DNA of 64,000 nt, taken from the NCBI GenBank assembly GCA_039985655.1, contig JBDWSF010000019.1, positions 1 through 64,000 on the forward strand, written 5' to 3'. Made by a program: the position numbers and the translations under genes. This document shows positions 59,494 to 64,000 of the stretch, piece after piece. The DNA comes from Postechiella sp039985655. GTDB taxonomy: Bacteria; Bacteroidota; Bacteroidia; Flavobacteriales; Flavobacteriaceae. Position 1 is the stretch's first letter, and each line of letters opens with the position of its first letter. The notes under the pieces are model-generated. The model ran no database searches. It saw only the letters and a list, made by a program, of their open reading frames with translations, and had not been told where the DNA came from.

Positions 59494-60552
59494 ATGATAA
59501 ACGTACATTCATACTTCTTAAAAGCAAACAATCACAACCCATGGATTTTTAACGGTATTTTGTGGTTTATATCATTTATCGTGCTATTATTTTCATTTAC
59601 AAAAAAAGTTCCTTTAAAAATAGACTATATATATACTAGTTGTTTTTTAGTAACTGTTATTATTCCATGTTTGATTAATTTATACATCTTAATTCCAAAA
59701 CTTTTAAAACATGAAAAGTATAACATATACATCGTTTGTTTTCTTATAAATCTATTGTTTTTTTCTCAATTAAATATTTTGTTTTTTGATTATATAATCG
59801 ATTTTTTATTTCCCGAATTTTACTTTATATCATATCATTCAAGAACCAGTCTTATTATCATTTTTAGTATTTTTATAATTGCAACAACACTAATAAAATT
59901 ATCTGAAGATTGGTTTTATTTTAACAAAAATGAAAACAGAAATTTAAAATTAAAAAATCAACAAATTGAAAATCAATTATCAACTCTAAAATCTCAAATT
60001 AATCCTCATTTTTTATTCAATTCTTTAAACGTTATCTATGCCTTAGCCATTGAATCTAAAAATGAAACAAAAGACGCTATAATTCAATTATCAGATATTT
60101 TACGCTATGTTATTTATGATTCTAACACCAAGTATGTCTTACTAAAAGATGAGCTTCTTTTAATACACAATTATATTAACTTTCAAAAGCTAAGACAATA
60201 TAAATCTACTGAGATTACTTTTAAAGAAACGATTCAAAACACGAACTACAAAATTCATCCTATGTTGCTCCTACCTTTAGTCGAAAACAGCTATAAACAT
60301 GGTATTGAGAACAACTTAAAAAACTCATTTTTAAACATTAATATACTTCAAAACAATGGTGTTTTTGAATTCAAAATAGAAAATAGTTACCAAGAATATT
60401 CTAATCAAGAGGAGAATGAACATTCAGGACTAGGACTGGCTAACATAAAAGAAAACCTAGACATTATATATCCAAACAAACACGAGTTAAACATAACAAA
60501 AACCGAAAACACATTCTCTGTTTCTCTAAAACTAATAACAGATGACTATTAG
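59494..60552 (+). CDS. LytS/YehU-type sensor histidine kinase
   Basis: This 352-residue membrane kinase has about four N-terminal transmembrane helices (20-135), a short coiled linker (LKLKNQQIENQLSTLKSQ) and a His_kinase domain with the phosphoacceptor in LKSQINPHFLFNSLNVIYALA (His172). It also has an ATPase region with MLLLPLVENSYKHGI (N-box) and HSGLGLANIKENL (G-box). It overlaps the response regulator start by 11 bases, indicating coupled translation. The membrane domain has no recognised ligand-binding module, so it may sense the membrane itself or the adjacent lipoprotein. Confidence 0.9.
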   Translation: MINVHSYFLKANNHNPWIFNGILWFISFIVLLFSFTKKVPLKIDYIYTSCFLVTVIIPCLINLYILIPKLLKHEKYNIYIVCFLINLLFFSQLNILFFDYIIDFLFPEFYFISYHSRTSLIIIFSIFIIATTLIKLSEDWFYFNKNENRNLKLKNQQIENQLSTLKSQINPHFLFNSLNVIYALAIESKNETKDAIIQLSDILRYVIYDSNTKYVLLKDELLLIHNYINFQKLRQYKSTEITFKETIQNTNYKIHPMLLLPLVENSYKHGIENNLKNSFLNINILQNNGVFEFKIENSYQEYSNQEENEHSGLGLANIKENLDIIYPNKHELNITKTENTFSVSLKLITDDY

Positions 60553-61234
60553 ATGTTTAATTATAGATGATGAACCTTCGTCTCAAATTATTTTAAAAAA
60601 CTTTATTAAAGATGTTGATTTTTTAGAATTATCCGGAACATGCAATAATGCCATTGAAGCTCTTGAAACATTACAAAACACAAATATTGATTTACTTTTT
60701 TTAGATATAAAAATGCCTAAAATATCTGGATTATCATTTTACAAATCTCTACCAAATCCACCAAAAGTCATCTTCACTACTGCTTATCCTAAATATGCCA
60801 TAGATGGCTTTGAAGTTAATGCTGTAGATTTTCTATTAAAACCTTTCGCTTTTGAGCGGTTTTTAACTGCGGTAAATAAAGTTTTAGAATTGATTCCTAA
60901 TACAAAAAATTTAATAGAGCCAGAATATTTACTAATAAAATCGAACAAAGTACTTCATAAAATAAGAACAGAAAACGTCATCTTTATTGAAGCTTTTGGT
61001 GATTATGTAAAAGTTCATTTAAAAGACACTTTTATTTTAACCAATAGTACCTTTACGTCAATTTTAAAAACGTTACCAGAGAAAAAATTTGTTCGAACGC
61101 ATAAATCATTCGCTATTAATTCTGAAAAAGTAAATAGTATTAAAGGCAATCAAATCAATATGAATTCTTATAAAATTCCTATAGGACAAAAGTATAAATC
61201 TAATTTTTTGAAATTTATTAATACCCCAACATAA
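60542..61234 (+). CDS. LytTR-family response regulator
   Basis: This 230-residue regulator has a receiver domain (1-120) with the acidic pocket DDEPS, phosphoacceptor Asp55 in LLFLDIKMPKISG, TTAYPK and LLKPF. The LytTR DNA-binding domain (about 135-228) has ENVIFIEAFGDYVKVHL, FVRTHKSFAINSEKV and KIPIGQKYKSNFL. It partners the kinase upstream. LytTR proteins bind paired direct repeats spaced one helical turn apart; I did not find a clear pair in the operon's own upstream region. Confidence 0.92.
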   Translation: MTIRCLIIDDEPSSQIILKNFIKDVDFLELSGTCNNAIEALETLQNTNIDLLFLDIKMPKISGLSFYKSLPNPPKVIFTTAYPKYAIDGFEVNAVDFLLKPFAFERFLTAVNKVLELIPNTKNLIEPEYLLIKSNKVLHKIRTENVIFIEAFGDYVKVHLKDTFILTNSTFTSILKTLPEKKFVRTHKSFAINSEKVNSIKGNQINMNSYKIPIGQKYKSNFLKFINTPT

Positions 61235-61343
61235 AATTTATAAGTTAAGAGAAGGTTTATTATTTAGAACTTAAATAACAATATATTTACACTAATCCTT
61301 TCATTATTACATTTTGAAAAGTTTTTATTTTATATTTATCTTC

Positions 61344-61814
61344 ATGAAAGCATACCCTTTAAAAGAAATCAAGCAAGAACTGAATCATCTGTCCTCCTCA
61401 GAACTTCAAGATTTATGCCTTCGGTTAAGTCGATTTAAAAAGGAAAACAAAGAACTACTCACCTATTTATTATTTGAAGCTTCAGATGAATCAGGCTATA
61501 TTGAAAGCGTAAAACTACATATTGATGCCCAATTTGAATTGATCAATACTAAAAGTATATTTTACGTTAGAAAAAGTATGCGAAAAATTTTAACGCATAC
61601 TAAAAAATATATTCGATACTCTAAAAAGAAAGAAACAGAAATAGAATTACTTCTATATTTCTGTCAAAAACAAAAAGATTTCACCCCAAGCATAAAAAGA
61701 AGTACGCAATTGCAAAACATGTATACCCGCCAAATACTTTTAATAAAAAAAAGCATTTTAACATTACACGAAGACTTACAGTACGATTACAATTTGATTT
61801 TAGAAGATATGTAA
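61344..61814 (+). CDS. Small conserved helical protein of unknown function
   Basis: This 156-residue, soluble protein from ATG 61344 (MKAYPLKEIKQELNHLSSSELQDLCLRLSRFKKENKELLTYLLFE). An in-frame TTG at 61314 would add ten hydrophobic residues and is disfavoured. It is strongly helical, rich in Lys and Glu, with repeated leucines suggesting a helical bundle. No family recognised. It is 109 bases after the LytTR regulator and may or may not share its transcript. Confidence 0.65.
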   Translation: MKAYPLKEIKQELNHLSSSELQDLCLRLSRFKKENKELLTYLLFEASDESGYIESVKLHIDAQFELINTKSIFYVRKSMRKILTHTKKYIRYSKKKETEIELLLYFCQKQKDFTPSIKRSTQLQNMYTRQILLIKKSILTLHEDLQYDYNLILEDM

Positions 61815-62279
61815 TTTATTTTTTTCATAAAAAAACATACTATATTCATAATTAATTGATTACAAATAAAAAAAAAGACAAAGGCCAATTGCAAAAGCTT
61901 ATGTTAATACACAAATGAAAGTAACAGAAATATAAATTTCAGTTTACTATACACAGAGTTCATCAAGTAAACCCTTCTATAAAACGACTTATTCTCGTCT
62001 TAAAAATACTAATATCAATAGGTATTTCATTGCGTTTTGTTTCAGAATAAATCGCTCAAAAAGTAAAATAATTATATTCAATAATTTAACAACTAAAATG
62101 GTCTAAAAGAATAAAATTCATTATAATGAAATTTCATGTAACTAAATACTGAACTCTAATATTTTAAATAGATTGATTTTTTCGTTTTCTATCCTAATAA
62201 TGAAGTTGTTGGTCGAAATTCCTCAACCCAAATACCAAGAAATATCTAAATTTATTTTAATAACGTTTAAACGTGTATT
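61815..62279. other. Upstream region of the PNGase F gene with two palindromes
   Basis: A 465-base AT-rich gap. TTCATTATAATGAA (62117-62130) is a perfect 14-bp palindrome. ACGTTTAAACGT (62263-62274) is a perfect 12-bp palindrome ending five bases before the start codon. I see no good TAnnTTTG/TTTG promoter pair and no ORF. Confidence 0.4.
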
Positions 62280-63674
62280 ATGAAATATATGATTAATAAT
62301 ATTAAATTAATTGGAATTGTACTAATAGCTACTTTTATAAGTGCGAGCTGTGACAACGATAATAAGGATTTAGATAATGTTGATTTACCAGAATACAATT
62401 TACTTGTAGAAGGAGATGGTGATTTGATTTTGAATGGAATGACATTCCCTTATACTAATTTCAATAGTGTTTCTCCATCTCAATCTTTTACTGTTAAAGG
62501 AGAGGATTTGTCTTCTGAAATTACAATATCTATTTCAGATAATTTTCAGTTATCCATAAATGATACAGACTTTAGTCAAACCATAACGCTTTCATCAGAT
62601 GATTCAATTAACGAAACTCTTATTTATGTACGTTTTGTACCTAATGCAACCGCTAAAGGAGATCTTACAGGTAATGTGAATGTAAGCAACCCACAAGTTG
62701 AGGATGTTAGTTTTAATGTTAAAGGAAAAACAGCTAATAACACTGGTATTATTAATTATCAAACTTTTGATAAAGAACGCGTAGCGTTTGGAGGTGGCTT
62801 CTCCCAAGCATCTAGAAAAACATTCACACTACATAATGATCTTACCAATATAGAATCCATAAAAATGTATGTCAAATTGACTTGTCCAGATGGAGGATGT
62901 GATGAATGGGATGTATTTGCGAATGTTAAAATTAAAGATTTAATATCTGGTGAAGATTATGAATTAGGCAGATTTATAACGCCCTACTGGAACGATAATA
63001 GTCAATTGCCTAGAGGTTTTGAGTTTGATGTAACTGATTTTAAATCCATGCTTACTGGAGAAGTTGAATTAAGAATACGCACAGAATGTTGGAATGCAAA
63101 AGGCTATGAAGTTAGTGTAGATTTTGATTATATAGAAGGCACACCAGATTATCCCTATTATGCCATAACTCGTATTTTCAATTACGATAGTGGTTCTGCT
63201 GGAGGAGTTCCTTATGGTATAGCCCATGACAAGGATTTACAAAAAGTAATAACGATACCTGCAAATGCAGAAAGTACCCATTTGAGAACGTTTATTAATG
63301 GGTGGGGAGAAGCCAATCCTGGAGATGTTGGAGGTAGGAGATGTGCAGAGTGGTGTTATAGAACACATAAAATTAAAATAGATGGTACTAATACTTTCGA
63401 TCACTATATGGGCCCATTAGGTTGTGCTGATAACCCTGTGAACAATCAATCACCTGGGAATTGGACAGCAGACAGAGCAGGCTGGTGCCCTGGCATGGTT
63501 GTTCCAATTAGAATCGATGAACTTTCAAACCCAATGGCAGGCGGCTCTTTTAATTTTGAATATACTTTTGAAAATTGGGTTAGTGATGAGTCAAAAGAAG
63601 CCTATTATCCGATTTCAACATTCGTAGTTGTAAAAAGTAATACTGAAATTGTAAGACCAACAGTCGTTGATTGA
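62280..63674 (+). CDS. PNGase F-like glycoamidase lipoprotein with N-terminal Ig-like domain
   Basis: This 464-residue lipoprotein (lipobox SASC, Cys24) has an Ig-like module at about 38-150 (FTVKGEDLSSEITISISDNFQLS, TLIYVRFVPNATAKGDLTGNVNVS) of a type frequent in secreted Bacteroidota proteins. Residues about 155-460 match PNGase F, which cleaves N-glycans from asparagine. The catalytic trio is conserved: Asp211 (CDEWD; D60 in PNGase F), Glu269 (TECW; E118), Glu357 (CAEWC; E206). Disulfide cysteines 202/207, 355/359 and 382/403 are also in place. All five landmarks keep the same offset of 151 residues from mature PNGase F. It should act on the cell surface or in the periplasm. The role, nutrient scavenging from glycoproteins or own-glycoprotein processing, is inference. 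Confidence 0.95.
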   Translation: MKYMINNIKLIGIVLIATFISASCDNDNKDLDNVDLPEYNLLVEGDGDLILNGMTFPYTNFNSVSPSQSFTVKGEDLSSEITISISDNFQLSINDTDFSQTITLSSDDSINETLIYVRFVPNATAKGDLTGNVNVSNPQVEDVSFNVKGKTANNTGIINYQTFDKERVAFGGGFSQASRKTFTLHNDLTNIESIKMYVKLTCPDGGCDEWDVFANVKIKDLISGEDYELGRFITPYWNDNSQLPRGFEFDVTDFKSMLTGEVELRIRTECWNAKGYEVSVDFDYIEGTPDYPYYAITRIFNYDSGSAGGVPYGIAHDKDLQKVITIPANAESTHLRTFINGWGEANPGDVGGRRCAEWCYRTHKIKIDGTNTFDHYMGPLGCADNPVNNQSPGNWTADRAGWCPGMVVPIRIDELSNPMAGGSFNFEYTFENWVSDESKEAYYPISTFVVVKSNTEIVRPTVVD

Positions 63675-63772
63675 TTATTAAATAATATAGCGTATCAATT
63701 GTTTCTTTACATATAATATAATGAAGTAGTTAATTACTTGTATTTGGCTTTTACATTAATAATTAAGCATAA

Positions 63773-63800
63773 AAAAAGGAAGCCAATTGGCTTCCTTTTT
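63773..63800. terminator. Terminator after the PNGase F-like gene
   Basis: AAGGAAGCCAATTGGCTTCCTT is a near-perfect palindrome (written here in two halves: AAGGAAGCCAA and TTGGCTTCCTT) flanked by A-run and T-run, so it can work in both directions. Confidence 0.88.
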
Positions 63801-63931
63801 AAAACCAATTAATGCGTAGGTTATTCATTGTTAACATATTTAATATTAACAATCAATCTTTTACATCTACCCTACTGTTTACTTATATTAATATTATCTT
63901 TATCAATAGATTAATTGAAGATTACTTTTAA

Positions 63932-64000
63932 ATGAAATGGCAACACGCACTTAAAGATTATCAACTCTATTTAAAGATAGAACGTGGTTTATCACAAAAC
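63932..64000 (+). CDS. xerD: Tyrosine recombinase XerD, N-terminal fragment
   Basis: The first 23 codons (beginning MKWQHALKDYQLYLKIERG, ending SQN) are present and the window ends within the gene. The sequence is typical of the start of the XerC/XerD SAM-like core-binding domain, in which a helix with YxxYLxxERGLSxNT leads the protein. XerC and XerD resolve chromosome dimers at dif. XerD is chosen over XerC on the KIERGLSQN wording, with some doubt. No dif site is visible here. Confidence 0.75.
   Translation, partial: MKWQHALKDYQLYLKIERGLSQN

Noticed and set aside
1..64000. A CRISPR array, toxin-antitoxin pair, prophage or integrative element.
   Set aside because: I saw no regularly spaced direct repeats of suitable length, no paired small toxin/antitoxin genes, and no phage structural or integrase genes apart from the host-type xerD start.

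Overview
The window is a stretch of ordinary chromosome from a low-GC member of Bacteroidota, most likely family Flavobacteriaceae. Evidence: a type IX secretion gene (porQ); promoters of the Bacteroidota type (TTG or TTTG, about 19 bases, TAnnTTTG) instead of the usual -35/-10; no strong Shine-Dalgarno sequences; several lipoproteins; an IS1380-type transposase remnant; and a peptide-N-glycosidase F (PNGase F) homologue, an enzyme first known from this family. The genus cannot be fixed from the sequence alone.

Layout. 1-6.4 kb: acetyltransferase tail, fmt, an HU protein, yqgE, a class IV aminotransferase, a START-like protein, a tRNA with anticodon CAT, an MFS transporter and a beta-propeller lipoprotein. 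6.5-12.6 kb: transglutaminase-like protein, PAS protein, two flavin enzymes and an RlmI-type rRNA methyltransferase. 12.6-14.1 kb: a decayed IS1380-family element. 14.1-23.4 kb: THUMP methyltransferase, a second methyltransferase, ZIP transporter, DUF4268 protein, membrane protein, GNAT, hemolysin III, DUF4294, M42 peptidase, class V aminotransferase and Nudix protein. 23.4-30 kb: a two-domain carbohydrate esterase and a three-gene biotin-dependent acyl-CoA carboxylase operon. 30.7-35.8 kb: CAP lipoprotein, pdxH, and the cluster pyrR-pyrB-small STAS-like gene-DUF3291-rnz. 36.5-47.6 kb: housekeeping genes rpsA, LysM protein, cmk, porQ, lon, rhomboid, lipid A-type acyltransferase, glmM, acpH. 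47.9-58.6 kb: membrane protein, a tudor-like protein divergent from uvrA, LOG-family protein, an outer-membrane M1-like protein and a fused branched-chain 2-oxoacid dehydrogenase E1. 58.7-64 kb: a lipoprotein/LytS-type kinase/LytTR regulator operon, a small unknown gene, the PNGase F lipoprotein and the start of xerD.

Themes. The coding content is mostly conserved flavobacterial core. The less expected material lies in protein architecture (SGNH plus alpha/beta-hydrolase fusion; M1-like fold without HEXXH joined to a beta-barrel; LOV-like PAS lacking the photoactive cysteine; Ig-like domain before PNGase F) and in non-coding DNA. The non-coding items include dispersed structured repeats, two of which keep a closing stem through a compensatory base change, a terminator whose arm is overlapped by the next gene's promoter, a possible rpsA leader pseudoknot, and palindromes in front of the carboxylase, pyr and PNGase genes. 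I found no CRISPR array, rRNA, prophage, toxin-antitoxin pair or convincing defence system. All positions and base pairings were read by eye; no search or folding program was run.
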